The notes beneath the pieces were generated by a model. The model was not told where the DNA came from. It saw only the letters and a program-made list of their open reading frames with translations, and ran no database searches. Both the position numbers and the translations under genes were made by a program. A stretch of 64,000 nucleotides of DNA from Pilimelia terevasa (GTDB lineage Bacteria; Actinomycetota; Actinomycetes; Mycobacteriales; Micromonosporaceae), in NCBI RefSeq assembly GCF_014647915.1, contig NZ_BMQC01000001.1, positions 496,001-560,000 of the forward strand, read 5' to 3'. Shown here piece after piece: positions 1-7,691 of the stretch. Numbering within the stretch: the first letter of the stretch is position 1; every line of letters begins with the position of its first letter.

Positions 1-503
1 CGCAGCGAGGTCTCGTACAGGACCGTCGACAGCAGGACGGCCGCCGTCCGGCCGTCCACCTCGCCGGCCACCCGGGCCGCCAGCGACCCGACCGGCTCGG
101 CCGGTACCCGCACCACGCGCAGGCCCGCCTCGGCGAGCCGGTCGAGCTGCCGGCGCAGGCTGTGGAACTCGCCGTTGGTCGTCACCAGCCGCGGCCGGCG
201 GGCCAGGTCGAGGGTCGAGAGGAACCGCAGGACCAGCTCGTGGGTGTGCGGCGCCAGGGCGACCGTCCCCGCCGGGTCCCCCAGCAGCGCGCGGTAGCCG
301 GCGCGCACCCGGTCGGCCTGTGCCGCGGCCGGCGCCCAGGCGCCGTCGAGCAGGTCGGCGGCGTCGTCGCACGCGGCGAGCACGGCCGCGCGGGCGACGT
401 CCGGCCAGGCCTGGAACGCGTGCCCGGTGAGGGCGAGCCGGGTGGCGACCCCGGCCCGCGCGTAGTGCGGGGCGAGGCGGGCGGCGACGGTTCCGGCGTC
501 CAT
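1..503 (-). CDS. Kynureninase-like class V PLP-dependent enzyme, 5' part only
   Basis: The gene reads leftward off the window edge; only the first ~167 codons are present, from an ATG at 503. The translation begins MDAGTVAARLAPHYARAG and continues with TGHAFQAWPDVARAAV, a potential substrate-pocket segment (PHTHELVLRFLSTLD) and TTNGEFHSLRRQLDRLAEAG. This matches my memory of the N-terminal half of kynureninase-like class V aminotransferase-fold enzymes, which cleave kynurenine-type substrates with PLP. The PLP lysine lies outside the window, so catalysis cannot be confirmed. It is divergent from the Nudix gene with ~110 bp between them. A tryptophan 2,3-dioxygenase gene exists at 46286, but the two are far apart and need not share a pathway. 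Confidence 0.72.
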   Translation of the reverse strand, partial: MDAGTVAARLAPHYARAGVATRLALTGHAFQAWPDVARAAVLAACDDAADLLDGAWAPAAAQADRVRAGYRALLGDPAGTVALAPHTHELVLRFLSTLDLARRPRLVTTNGEFHSLRRQLDRLAEAGLRVVRVPAEPVGSLAARVAGEVDGRTAAVLLSTVLYETSL

Positions 504-602
504 CCCGCCACCCTACGAGGACGCGGTGACGTACGGCGGCGACAGCGGACAGCCGCGACGATGGGTGACCGGTGCCCGGCCGCCCGGCTTGCTCTCGACA
601 CC

Positions 603-608
603 TACGCT
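603..608 (+). promoter_or_regulatory. -10 hexamer TACGCT of a probably leaderless Nudix mRNA
   Basis: TACGCT lies 6 nt before the GTG at 615, the spacing expected when transcription begins at or next to the start codon. No convincing -35 is visible. The same arrangement recurs in front of many genes in this window. Confidence 0.5.
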
Positions 609-614
609 GGCCTG

Positions 615-1094
615 GTGACATCTTCACCGGCAGCCGACTACACCGCGACCCTGGCCCGGAAGCGGGCGGCCGCCGCGGTCCTCTTCCACGACGCCCGGGG
701 GCGGGTGCTGATCGTGGAACCGACGTACAAGGACTACTGGGAAATCCCGGGCGGTGCGGTGAATGCCGACGAGTCGCCCCGCGACGCGGCGGCGCGGGAG
801 ATCAAGGAAGAGCTCGGGCTCGTGGTGCGGCCCGGCCGACTGCTGGCCGTGGACTGGGTGCCGCCGCGCGAAGGCCGCACCGAAGGGCTGATGTTCGTCT
901 TCGACGGCGGCACGCTGACCGCGGCTGCTGCGGCCGCGGTCAAGCTGCCCGCCGACGAGCTGCGGTCCTGGCGGTGGTGTAGCCGGCAGGAGGCTGCCGA
1001 GCGGCTGTCGCCGCTGCTGGCACGACGGGCGGCGGCGGCGTGGGAGGCCGCGCTGGCCGGATCGACGGTCTACCTGGAGAACGGCTACGCCTGA
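615..1094 (+). CDS. Nudix hydrolase
   Basis: A 159-residue cytoplasmic hydrolase of nucleoside-diphosphate-linked substrates. A complete Nudix box (G-x5-E-x7-R-E-x-x-E-E-x-G) runs from G47 to L69, with R61-E62 and E65-E66 as the metal-binding residues, and follows the segment DYWEIPGG. The substrate cannot be read from the sequence. GTG 615 is preferred because TACGCT lies 6 nt upstream; an in-frame ATG at 561 would add 18 residues but has no Shine-Dalgarno sequence. The gene is monocistronic and ends before a strong hairpin at 1109. Confidence 0.88.
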   Translation: MTSSPAADYTATLARKRAAAAVLFHDARGRVLIVEPTYKDYWEIPGGAVNADESPRDAAAREIKEELGLVVRPGRLLAVDWVPPREGRTEGLMFVFDGGTLTAAAAAAVKLPADELRSWRWCSRQEAAERLSPLLARRAAAAWEAALAGSTVYLENGYA

Positions 1095-1108
1095 CCGGAA
1101 CACCAGTA

Positions 1109-1139
1109 GCCGGGGCGGCGCCACCGACGCCGCCCCGGC
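1109..1139 (+). terminator. Hairpin terminator after the Nudix gene
   Basis: A perfect 12-bp inverted repeat, GCCGGGGCGGCG / CGCCGCCCCGGC, with a 7-nt loop starts 15 nt after the Nudix stop. It has no T-tract, as is usual for GC-rich actinomycete terminators. Confidence 0.65.
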
Positions 1140-1146
1140 CGCTGGC

Positions 1147-2340
1147 TCAGGCCGCGCTCCTGATCCCTTCGATTCCCTTCGATTCGGGATCAGGAGCTCT
1201 GCCCGACGTGCCGTAAGCGGTCAGCAGGGTGCCGCCGGCCGAGCGATACAGGGCGTCGTGAATGCCGTCGGCGTACAGCAGCCCACCGAGGTCCGCGCGG
1301 GCCTTGGCGATCGGCGAGCCGGCAACGAATCCAGCAGCGCCGATCAAGGGCGCCAGTTCTGCGACGGCGCGATGTGCGACGTCAACGCCGACCGCCTTCC
1401 CGACTCGGGCGGCCAGATCAGCATGTGGGTGGCCGGTCGCCGCCAGTCGGCTGGTATGCAGGGTGGCCAGCAGCGCGGCGGTCAGCTCGCCGTGCGCGCG
1501 GCCCAATGCGATCAGCGCGTTGTCGCGGACGCGATCGATGACGCCGGCTGCGTGTCTGCCGGCAAGGGTCCGGCGGACCAGGGTGTGGACTCCGGCCGCG
1601 GCGCCCAATGCCGTAGCGCCGACCAGCGGCCGGAAGGCCGTGAAGTGCTGGCGGAACACCGCCAGGCCGGCGCCAGGACCTCCGAGGAGGTCAACGGTCG
1701 GGTCCACTGCGACGTCGCGCAGTTGCAGAGCGCCCCAGGACCAGCCGCCAAGCCCTACCGGTGGTGTGAGCTGCCGGGTGAGGCCCGGCCGGTCAGTGTC
1801 CACGACGGCGGCGGTGATCGCCGAGTGCGGGTCGCGGAAGAACACCACCAGCGCTGTCGCTTCGGCCAGCCGTGATACCCAGCACTTCTCGCCGGACAGC
1901 AGCCAGCGGCTGCCGACTTCCCGGGCGCTGGTGCTGATCTGGCGGATGCGTGACCCGCCGTGCCGCTCGGTAGCGGCGATGCCGACCAGCGCGCCGCCGT
2001 CGACGCGCTGCCGCCAGAGCGCCGCGGTCCCGGCGGGCGCGTGGCGCACGATCATCGCGGCGTGCCCGGCGCCGGTGGCGTCACGGAAGTCAAGGTCATG
2101 GAACCCGGCGACAAACTGGGCGAGGGTCTGCCACATCGGCCCGCCGCGGTACCCGCGACCGGCGAGCTCGGTGCGCAGCGCGAGCAACCACCGCGGCCTG
2201 TCCGGGGCTCCGGCCGGCGGCGCCGCCGACGCGAGGTCCGCGATCGAGTCGGCCAGCCCTGCCAGCCGATGCCAACCCCGAAGGTTGACTTCCGGCACCG
2301 CGTCGCGCAGCGGCTCCAGCCACTCCAGCGCAGCGGTCAC
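1147..2340 (-). CDS. Acyl-CoA dehydrogenase-like flavoprotein
   Basis: A 397-residue protein of usual acyl-CoA dehydrogenase length. It shows the middle beta-domain pattern of the family (IAATERHGGSRI, then LSGEKCWVSRLAEATALVVF, then the L-R-D-V-A-V segment before a G-P-G-A-G turn) followed by a helical C-terminal half. The usual catalytic glutamate near the C-terminus is not obvious, so the reaction may be unusual or the active site divergent. The start is GTG 2340, whose GTGA overlaps the stop of the acyltransferase gene by 4 nt, implying translational coupling. The last codons fall inside a 12-bp inverted repeat. The pair suggests an acyl-modification pathway; the substrate is unknown. Confidence 0.75.
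   Translation of the reverse strand: MTAALEWLEPLRDAVPEVNLRGWHRLAGLADSIADLASAAPPAGAPDRPRWLLALRTELAGRGYRGGPMWQTLAQFVAGFHDLDFRDATGAGHAAMIVRHAPAGTAALWRQRVDGGALVGIAATERHGGSRIRQISTSAREVGSRWLLSGEKCWVSRLAEATALVVFFRDPHSAITAAVVDTDRPGLTRQLTPPVGLGGWSWGALQLRDVAVDPTVDLLGGPGAGLAVFRQHFTAFRPLVGATALGAAAGVHTLVRRTLAGRHAAGVIDRVRDNALIALGRAHGELTAALLATLHTSRLAATGHPHADLAARVGKAVGVDVAHRAVAELAPLIGAAGFVAGSPIAKARADLGGLLYADGIHDALYRSAGGTLLTAYGTSGRAPDPESKGIEGIRSAA
1156..1197. terminator. 12-bp inverted repeat at the 3' end of the dehydrogenase gene
   Basis: GCTCCTGATCCC (1156-1167) and GGGATCAGGAGC (1186-1197) are perfectly complementary. The 18-nt loop holds two copies of TTCGATTC. The repeat spans the last coding codons of the leftward gene, with no T-tract. 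It may be a terminator or a recombination or insertion scar. Confidence 0.45.
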
Positions 2341-3119
2341 CGGGTCGCTGCCGTCCTGGCCGGAACGCCGTAGACGACCGCGTCCGGGGCGACATTTCGG
2401 GTGACGACGGCGCCGGCGCCGACCAGCGCCCGCGCTCCGACAGTAATCCCGGCCATGACCACTACCCCGGAACCCACCCTGCATCCGTACTCGAAGTGCG
2501 GCGGCCGCAGCGGTTGCTCGTGGGCTGGATCACGCCAGATCAACTCCTTGTCGTTGACCGTGCGGACTCCGGCGCCGAGAAACACCCGGTCGGCGATCAC
2601 CGTGTCGGCGGTGATGTGCGAGCCGGGCGAGCATCGCACCCCCGAGCCGATGCGGGCGCCGCGCTCGACGGTGAGGTTCGCCGCCAGCTGGCTGCTCGAC
2701 CCCACCGTGACTCCGGTGCGCAGCAGCACGTGATGACCGAGGGTGCTGTCATCTCCCACCGTAACGCCGGCGTAGAGCACTGCCCCAGCGCGTAGCACCA
2801 CCCCGGAACCGATCACGGTCTCGGCGGCAGCGCCGACATACACATTCCGCACCGCATAGCCGTACTCCGGTTCGCCCACAATCGCCCGGTGTCCTATTCG
2901 CGCGTCGGAGCCCAGCCTGACCCCGCCGTGGACGACCGCGCCCGCGCCGATCACCACGCGGTCGCCGAGGACTATCGGCCGTAGCTTGCCCGTCATGTCC
3001 TGCGGCCAGAACACCGACGACGGGTGGATCGTGCACTGCTCCCCGACGGCCAACAGCCCGGCATGGTGCAAGTCCGTGGCTGTCGCCGCGGCCTGCATGA
3101 ACGAGTGGGTGTACATCAC
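2337..3119 (-). CDS. Left-handed beta-helix (hexapeptide-repeat) acyltransferase
   Basis: A 260-residue protein consisting mostly of hexapeptide-repeat turns of the isoleucine-patch type (VVIGAGAVVHGGVRLGSDARIG, VVLRAGAVLYAGVTVGDDSTLG, then GVVVMAGITVGARALVGAGAVVT), ending in YGVPARTAATR as in sugar O-acyltransferases and serine acetyltransferase relatives. Such trimers transfer acetyl or acyl groups from CoA to a sugar or amino acceptor. The start is GTG 3119 or ATG 3116; a GAAGGGA Shine-Dalgarno lies upstream. The gene is translationally coupled to the dehydrogenase downstream and divergent from the XRE gene at 3285, which may regulate it from the shared ~165-bp spacer. The acceptor is unknown. 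Confidence 0.85.
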   Translation of the reverse strand: MMYTHSFMQAAATATDLHHAGLLAVGEQCTIHPSSVFWPQDMTGKLRPIVLGDRVVIGAGAVVHGGVRLGSDARIGHRAIVGEPEYGYAVRNVYVGAAAETVIGSGVVLRAGAVLYAGVTVGDDSTLGHHVLLRTGVTVGSSSQLAANLTVERGARIGSGVRCSPGSHITADTVIADRVFLGAGVRTVNDKELIWRDPAHEQPLRPPHFEYGCRVGSGVVVMAGITVGARALVGAGAVVTRNVAPDAVVYGVPARTAATR

Positions 3120-3284
3120 CGTGGCATCCCTTCAACCGAACCGGCTGAACCGCCGGCGGACCCCTACTGCACCGCCGTGACGGCCGCGGACACAGGCCCC
3201 GTGTGGACTGCGCAAGGCGCTTGCGTTACGTGCAACAGCCGGTCACGCTAATGGCGCGAACCTGCGTCGACGCGGAGGTGGCGT

Positions 3285-4610
3285 GTGGCTCAACAGGCAC
3301 GATGGAGCGACCTTCCAACGGTCGGTGCTGCCATCGCTGACGGTCAGGTCGGCCCCGTCCTGCGGGCGGCCCGCACCGCGGCCGGCTGGACGCTGGAGCA
3401 GGTTGCCGCCCGGATGCAGCTGTCCGCCTCCGTGCTCTCGCGGCTCGAGTGCGGGCGGCGGGCGCCGCGTTCGATCGCGGAGCTGCGCCGCTTGGCCCGC
3501 GCGTACGGCGTGCCGGATGACCTGCTCGGCCTGTCGGCGACTGTCACCGCGGCCCAGCCGCCAGGCATGGTTAACCTGGAACCGGCCCGAGAAGACGGCG
3601 GTGATCGGATGCATCGACGTAACCTGCTCGGCGGCACCGTCGCAGTAGCCGCGGCCGCCGCCTTGCCCGCCGGCACCGCCGCTGCGGACCCCCTGAAAGA
3701 TGTGATCTTCGGTCGGATCGCCGTCGAACCACTACCGCCAGCGCAGCTACACGTCCAGCTCGCCGCCGCAGCCGCCGACTTCCGCGCCTGCCGATACCAG
3801 CAACTCGCTCGCCGCCTGCCTCGGCTCGTGGCCCAGGCAACCGCCACCCACGCCGCAGCCGCGAGCGAGGAGCAAGCGGCCGCCGCCGGCGACGTGACCC
3901 GCGCCTACGGCATCGCGACCCAACTGCTCATCAAGCTTCACGACGACGGCATGGCATGGGCGACCGCCGACCGCGCCAGCCAGGCCGCGACCGCCAGCGA
4001 CGATCCACTGCTGCGAGCTGAAGCGGCCCGACTGGCCGCCACTGTCGCGCGTCGTGGCCAACGCCGCGACTCCGCCCAACGCCTCATGCTGCGCGCCGCC
4101 GCCGAACTCAGCGCCGCCACCGGCCTGAACCGGCCCGTCGAAGCCACCGCATACGGACACCTGCTGGCCGCAGCCGCGTACACCGCCGCCATCCGCGATG
4201 ACCGCGACACGGCGTGGAGCCTGCTCGACGAGGCCGAACACGCCCACCACCGCGCCGGCAGTCACCCCAGCGCGACGCTGGCGACAATCGATCTGTACGT
4301 CTACAGGATCAGCGTGGCGCGCAAACTGGGCGACTATGGAGCCGCCGTCGACTACGCCCGCCAGGTCGACCCATCAAAGATCAAAACCATTGAGCGGCGC
4401 GCACGTTACTGGGAGGACACCGCCCTTGCCTTGCACGGCCGTGGCCGTCCCGGCCCCGCCTTCCAGGCCCTCACGGCGGCCGAACGTAACGCTCCGCAAG
4501 AGGTCCGGTACCGCCCCTGGGCCACCAGCCTCACCGCCGAACTACTGCGTCAGCCACGGCACACCGTGCCCGGAATCGAGCAGTTCGCGCAGCGTGTGGG
4601 AGTGCGCTAG
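3285..4610 (+). CDS. XRE-family regulator with internal Tat-like segment and TPR-like C-terminal region
   Basis: A 441-residue protein. Residues ~25-75 form an XRE helix-turn-helix (LEQVAARMQLSASVLSRLE, then RRAPRSIAELRRLARAYGV). Residues 109-135 read MHRRNLLGG followed by an Ala/Val-rich hydrophobic run, resembling a twin-arginine signal in the middle of the protein. The remaining ~300 residues are Ala-rich paired helices of TPR-like character. This architecture is common among actinomycete regulators of unknown ligand. The start GTG 3285 follows a GGAGG Shine-Dalgarno by 8 nt. An in-frame ATG at 3609 (residue 109) could begin an exported short form. It is divergent from the acyltransferase/dehydrogenase pair, which makes those genes candidate targets. 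Confidence 0.82.
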   Translation: MAQQARWSDLPTVGAAIADGQVGPVLRAARTAAGWTLEQVAARMQLSASVLSRLECGRRAPRSIAELRRLARAYGVPDDLLGLSATVTAAQPPGMVNLEPAREDGGDRMHRRNLLGGTVAVAAAAALPAGTAAADPLKDVIFGRIAVEPLPPAQLHVQLAAAAADFRACRYQQLARRLPRLVAQATATHAAAASEEQAAAAGDVTRAYGIATQLLIKLHDDGMAWATADRASQAATASDDPLLRAEAARLAATVARRGQRRDSAQRLMLRAAAELSAATGLNRPVEATAYGHLLAAAAYTAAIRDDRDTAWSLLDEAEHAHHRAGSHPSATLATIDLYVYRISVARKLGDYGAAVDYARQVDPSKIKTIERRARYWEDTALALHGRGRPGPAFQALTAAERNAPQEVRYRPWATSLTAELLRQPRHTVPGIEQFAQRVGVR

Positions 4611-4817
4611 TCCCTGTACGGCGGTGCGACGCCACCAGCAGCGCGCCGCAGAGATCACCCCTCATTGCTCGGAGAATCCAGTGAGACGTGAGTTGTCGCA
4701 ACGATCCGGAGTCCGAAACCGTGTATCAGACTGACCGGACCAGCTACGTCGTACGGGGTTGCGTGGGTGAGGACGCCGGGCGCTTGCGCCACGAACCTGC
4801 CGGAGGGGGAGACCGCT
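4611..4817. other. Spacer upstream of the DUF6879 gene
   Basis: About 200 bp without a credible gene. It contains a short GTTG-TCG-CAAC inverted repeat at 4692-4702 and ends in a strong Shine-Dalgarno (GGAGGGGG) that serves the leader ORF at 4818. I see no clear promoter hexamers. Confidence 0.4.
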
Positions 4818-4862
4818 ATGGAAATTCCCGCTCGCCTGATCCCGTTGTTCAAGACCCTGTAG
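4818..4862 (+). CDS. 14-codon leader ORF upstream of the DUF6879 gene
   Basis: ATG 4818 opens MEIPARLIPLFKTL and stops at TAG 4860-4862. It has the best Shine-Dalgarno in this stretch (GGAGGGGG, 8 nt before the ATG). The next GTG, 6 nt after the stop and in the same frame, is the apparent start of the DUF6879 protein. Either this is a translated leader peptide that feeds ribosomes to the downstream start, or a nonsense codon has split an N-terminal extension from the protein. The sequence alone does not decide. Confidence 0.45.
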   Translation: MEIPARLIPLFKTL

Positions 4863-4868
4863 GTCATC

Positions 4869-5390
4869 GTGCGGGACATCGACGTGGACTCCTTCGAGGC
4901 TTGTCTTCGGGGCATCCGTATCGGCTGGCGTCACCTGGAGTTGCGCGACTCCTACGGTGTGGCTGACGAGAACGAGGCGCTTCGCGCCTGGCAACGCGGC
5001 GAGGAGTACCAGTTGCAGGGTCTCGACAGCCTCTGCCAGTTCTTCGGTGACCTCGCGGCCAGGGGCAGGGTGCTGCAGCGTGTGAAGGTGGTGTCGGAGC
5101 CGCTGAGCGACTACCAACAGTGGTCGTTGAATGTCTCGCGTCGGGTGGCACGGTCGGGTGAGGAAATCCGGGTCGTGAACCGTAAGGTCGTGGCAACGCT
5201 GCTCGTCCCACCGGCCGACTTCTACGTGCTGGACGGCACGCGAGCCCTGTTCCTGCACCACGACGGGAACGGAGGCACCGGAACCTTCAGCATCACCGAC
5301 GACCGGTCGGTCGTCCTACGGTGCATCGACAGCTTCAGTGCGGTGTGGGACGCTGCCGCACCTCTCGACAGCTACCTTGGACCCGGGTAG
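4869..5390 (+). CDS. DUF6879 family protein
   Basis: A 173-residue cytoplasmic protein matching the DUF6879 pattern: WRHLELRDSYGVADENEALRAW near the N-terminus, VKVVSEPLSDYQQW in the middle, then a PPADFYVLDGTRALFLHHD segment and a C-terminal aromatic/acidic tail. These proteins typically sit beside XRE/DUF5753 regulators in actinomycetes, as here, and their biochemical role is not established. GTG 4869 has no Shine-Dalgarno of its own but lies 6 nt after the leader ORF stop, so it may depend on reinitiation. The 3' end overlaps the next gene by up to 53 nt. Confidence 0.8.
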   Translation: MRDIDVDSFEACLRGIRIGWRHLELRDSYGVADENEALRAWQRGEEYQLQGLDSLCQFFGDLAARGRVLQRVKVVSEPLSDYQQWSLNVSRRVARSGEEIRVVNRKVVATLLVPPADFYVLDGTRALFLHHDGNGGTGTFSITDDRSVVLRCIDSFSAVWDAAAPLDSYLGPG

Positions 5391-6225
5391 TGCGGCGGAA
5401 CGCGGGCGCCGAGAACTAGGTGCACGGCTGCGTTCCCTCCGTCGTGCGGCAGGAGTGACAGCCCGGTCTCTGTCTGCGGAGATCGGGCTCCACTCCACCA
5501 CCATGTCGAAGATCGAAAACGGTCGGCGTTTCCCTACGGAGGCGAACGTTGCGGCCTGGTGCGCCGCCTGTGGCTGTCCCGGAGAGGCGCCGGCGATCAT
5601 CGAACGCCTGCAGACAATCGAGTCGGCCTACGAGGAGTGGGCGCGTGTCGTCCGGCGTAGTGGCCTACGCGTCCGCTCCGGCCTGCACTCTCAGGTGAGC
5701 TTCGAGAACACCAGGCTTTTCCGAATCGACGAGCCGATCGTCGTGCCAGGCCTGTTTCAGGTCCCGGCGTACACCCGACAGATGCACCGCTTCATGTTCC
5801 ACCTCCTGGGGCGCTCCGAGGAGTCCCTCGAAGATGGGCTCACCTTCTGGGCGCAACGGACCGAAGCCACGCTCGACGCCCGTCGCCGTATCGTCGCAGT
5901 CCTCGGCGAGCAGGTGCTCTACACCCGCATCACGTCGGAGTCCGACCACGTCTTCCAGCTCACCCACCTGTTGAATCTCGCGGAGCGCCAGTACATCTCG
6001 CTGGGCATCATTCCCGCCGCCGCCGCGCGGTGGGGCGTGAGCAACATCGGCTTCTGGATCTACGACTCCTCCACTGTGGCGATGGAGACACCGACCGCCT
6101 GCATCCAGGTGAGAAGCGCAGCCGAAGTAGCGCTGTATGTGAAAATGTTCAACGATTTGCAGAGGGTGGCGGTTCACGGACGGGAAGCCCGCCGGCTCAT
6201 CACGGAGGCGCTGGCGGAGCTGTAG
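5338..6225 (+). CDS. XRE-family regulator with DUF5753 (Scr1-type)
   Basis: A 295-residue regulator. The HTH lies around residues 25-80 (LGARLRSLRRAAGVTARSLS, then SKIENGRRFPTEANVAAW). A DUF5753 C-terminal domain follows (ENTRLFRIDEPIVVPGLFQVPAYTRQM; then AERQYISLGIIPAAA). Such regulators are annotated as antitoxin-like in Scr1 systems and are normally paired with a small partner, here the overlapping DUF6879 protein. The start is uncertain: GTG 5338 and TTG 5377 are both in frame and neither has a clear Shine-Dalgarno; overlap with the upstream gene suggests coupling. A role in developmental or antibiotic regulation is only inference. Confidence 0.85.
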   Translation: MRCGTLPHLSTATLDPGSAAERGRRELGARLRSLRRAAGVTARSLSAEIGLHSTTMSKIENGRRFPTEANVAAWCAACGCPGEAPAIIERLQTIESAYEEWARVVRRSGLRVRSGLHSQVSFENTRLFRIDEPIVVPGLFQVPAYTRQMHRFMFHLLGRSEESLEDGLTFWAQRTEATLDARRRIVAVLGEQVLYTRITSESDHVFQLTHLLNLAERQYISLGIIPAAAARWGVSNIGFWIYDSSTVAMETPTACIQVRSAAEVALYVKMFNDLQRVAVHGREARRLITEALAEL

Positions 6226-6369
6226 TCCTCCGGCCGCCCGGGTCGCGGTCTCCGTCGCACCGTCGCCCCCGATCGTTACCCTTGGTGCCGCGCCCGGTCG
6301 CCCACCGCCGCCGACCGCCGTCCGACCGGGCAGCCAAGCGCCGATCCGCACCGCATGGGAGGCAGCACG

Positions 6370-7596
6370 TTGAGCCCGGAGACCGCACCGCCCACCGACC
6401 CCCGCGAGGCCGCCGCCGGGATGCGTGCGTGGTTCGCGTACGCGCTCGTCGGCGCCAACGCGGCACTCCTGCTGGCGGCCCTGGTCGGGCTGCTGCCCAG
6501 CGGCCGGGGGCCGTACTCGCTGTACGCGGCGGGCCGGTTCAGCAGCTTCATCAACGTGGCCACGATCGGCTTCCCGGTCGCCGCCGTGTACCTGGCCACC
6601 CACCGCCGCCCGCGCCTGCCCGGCGCCCGCCTGGTGACCCTGGCCGCCCTGGTCGAGCTGGGGGTGGCCGCCGCCTGCGGGACCCTGTTCGGCGCGATGA
6701 TCGGCCTGTACGGCCTGGTCAGCTACGGACCCGGGGCGGCCGCCGGCCTCCAGGCGATGCTCACCTGGCTGGCCTACCTGGGGTTGCTGGCCGTGGCGGC
6801 GGTCTACGGGCTGCGGGTGTGGCGGGCGCTGTTCGCCCGGCGCCGCGGGCCCGCCGGCTCCCCGGCGGTGCCGACCGACCGGGCGGGCGGCCCGCCCGCG
6901 GACCGCACGACGTTCCTGCGCGCCGGTGGCGCGCCGCCCGAGCAGACCTCGTTCCTGCGGACCGGCGCCGCCCCAGGCGCCACCGCGGCCCCCGGCGGTG
7001 CGTCCGGCTCCCTGGGAGCGGCCGGTCGCCGCGGGATGTCCGGGCTCTCCGAACCGGCCGGTACCTCGATCGGCGGCCACGGCAACACCGCGCCGAGCGG
7101 CGCCACCGCGCCGATGGGCGGCCTCCCCGGGCCGGTCGTGCCCGCGCCGTCGGCCGCGGACGCACCGACCCGGGTCGACGCACCGGCGGCGGGCGCGGCA
7201 CCGGGGCGTGCGCCCGGCGCGGCCGGGCCGTCGGGCGACGCGCCGACGGCCGCGGGCCAGCCCGCCCCGCCGCCGCCCGCACCCGAGCCGCCGACCGTGT
7301 TCGTCCCCGCCTCCGCGACGCCGTACCAGGGCGGCCCGCCCACGGTGGTCCCCGCCGCGCCCGTGGCCCGCCCGCCCCGTGCCGTCCCCCGCTCCGGCGC
7401 GGTGTACGGCGCGCCCTCGCGCCGCCCGTCCCCGGACGTCGCCGCGGCGCTCGCGGGCCAGGATCCGGACCGCGCGGCGCCCCCGCCCCCTGACGCGACC
7501 CAGGTGCTCAGCGGGCCGGAAGGCACCCAGATCCTGCCGAAGGCGACCCGCCCCGGCCCCGAGACCACCCACCTGCTGCCGCCGCACGAACGCTGA
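6370..7596 (+). CDS. Four-helix membrane protein with long TxxL-motif tail
   Basis: A ~408-residue protein. Residues ~15-160 hold four hydrophobic helices (beginning [21 protein letters not shown]; later a segment with [18 protein letters not shown]). The C-terminal ~240 residues are a Pro/Ala/Gly-rich cytosolic or extracellular tail carrying repeated T-x-x-L motifs: TTFL, TSFL, TQVL, TQIL, TTHL, plus TVFV. TTG 6370 is preferred because GGGAGG lies 7 nt upstream; an ATG at 6355 overlaps that Shine-Dalgarno. I do not recognise a function. The gene runs in the same direction as fbiC and precedes it by ~95 bp. Confidence 0.72.
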   Translation: MSPETAPPTDPREAAAGMRAWFAYALVGANAALLLAALVGLLPSGRGPYSLYAAGRFSSFINVATIGFPVAAVYLATHRRPRLPGARLVTLAALVELGVAAACGTLFGAMIGLYGLVSYGPGAAAGLQAMLTWLAYLGLLAVAAVYGLRVWRALFARRRGPAGSPAVPTDRAGGPPADRTTFLRAGGAPPEQTSFLRTGAAPGATAAPGGASGSLGAAGRRGMSGLSEPAGTSIGGHGNTAPSGATAPMGGLPGPVVPAPSAADAPTRVDAPAAGAAPGRAPGAAGPSGDAPTAAGQPAPPPPAPEPPTVFVPASATPYQGGPPTVVPAAPVARPPRAVPRSGAVYGAPSRRPSPDVAAALAGQDPDRAAPPPPDATQVLSGPEGTQILPKATRPGPETTHLLPPHER

Positions 7597-7678
7597 GCGC
7601 GACCACCCGACCGGTGACTATGGTCACTGGACCGCGGCGCGCCGGTACCGGCGGCGCCCGCTCCGGGGTGGACGGCCC

Positions 7679-7684
7679 TACCCT
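7679..7684 (+). promoter_or_regulatory. -10 hexamer TACCCT upstream of fbiC
   Basis: TACCCT ends 7 nt before ATG 7692. This placement supports ATG 7692 as the true start over the upstream in-frame candidates and implies a leaderless mRNA. Confidence 0.55.
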
Positions 7685-7691
7685 GCGAAGA

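Noticed and set aside
4688..4966. 92-codon ORF before the DUF6879 gene
   Set aside because: Overlaps the leader ORF and the DUF6879 start in another frame and has no protein-like composition.
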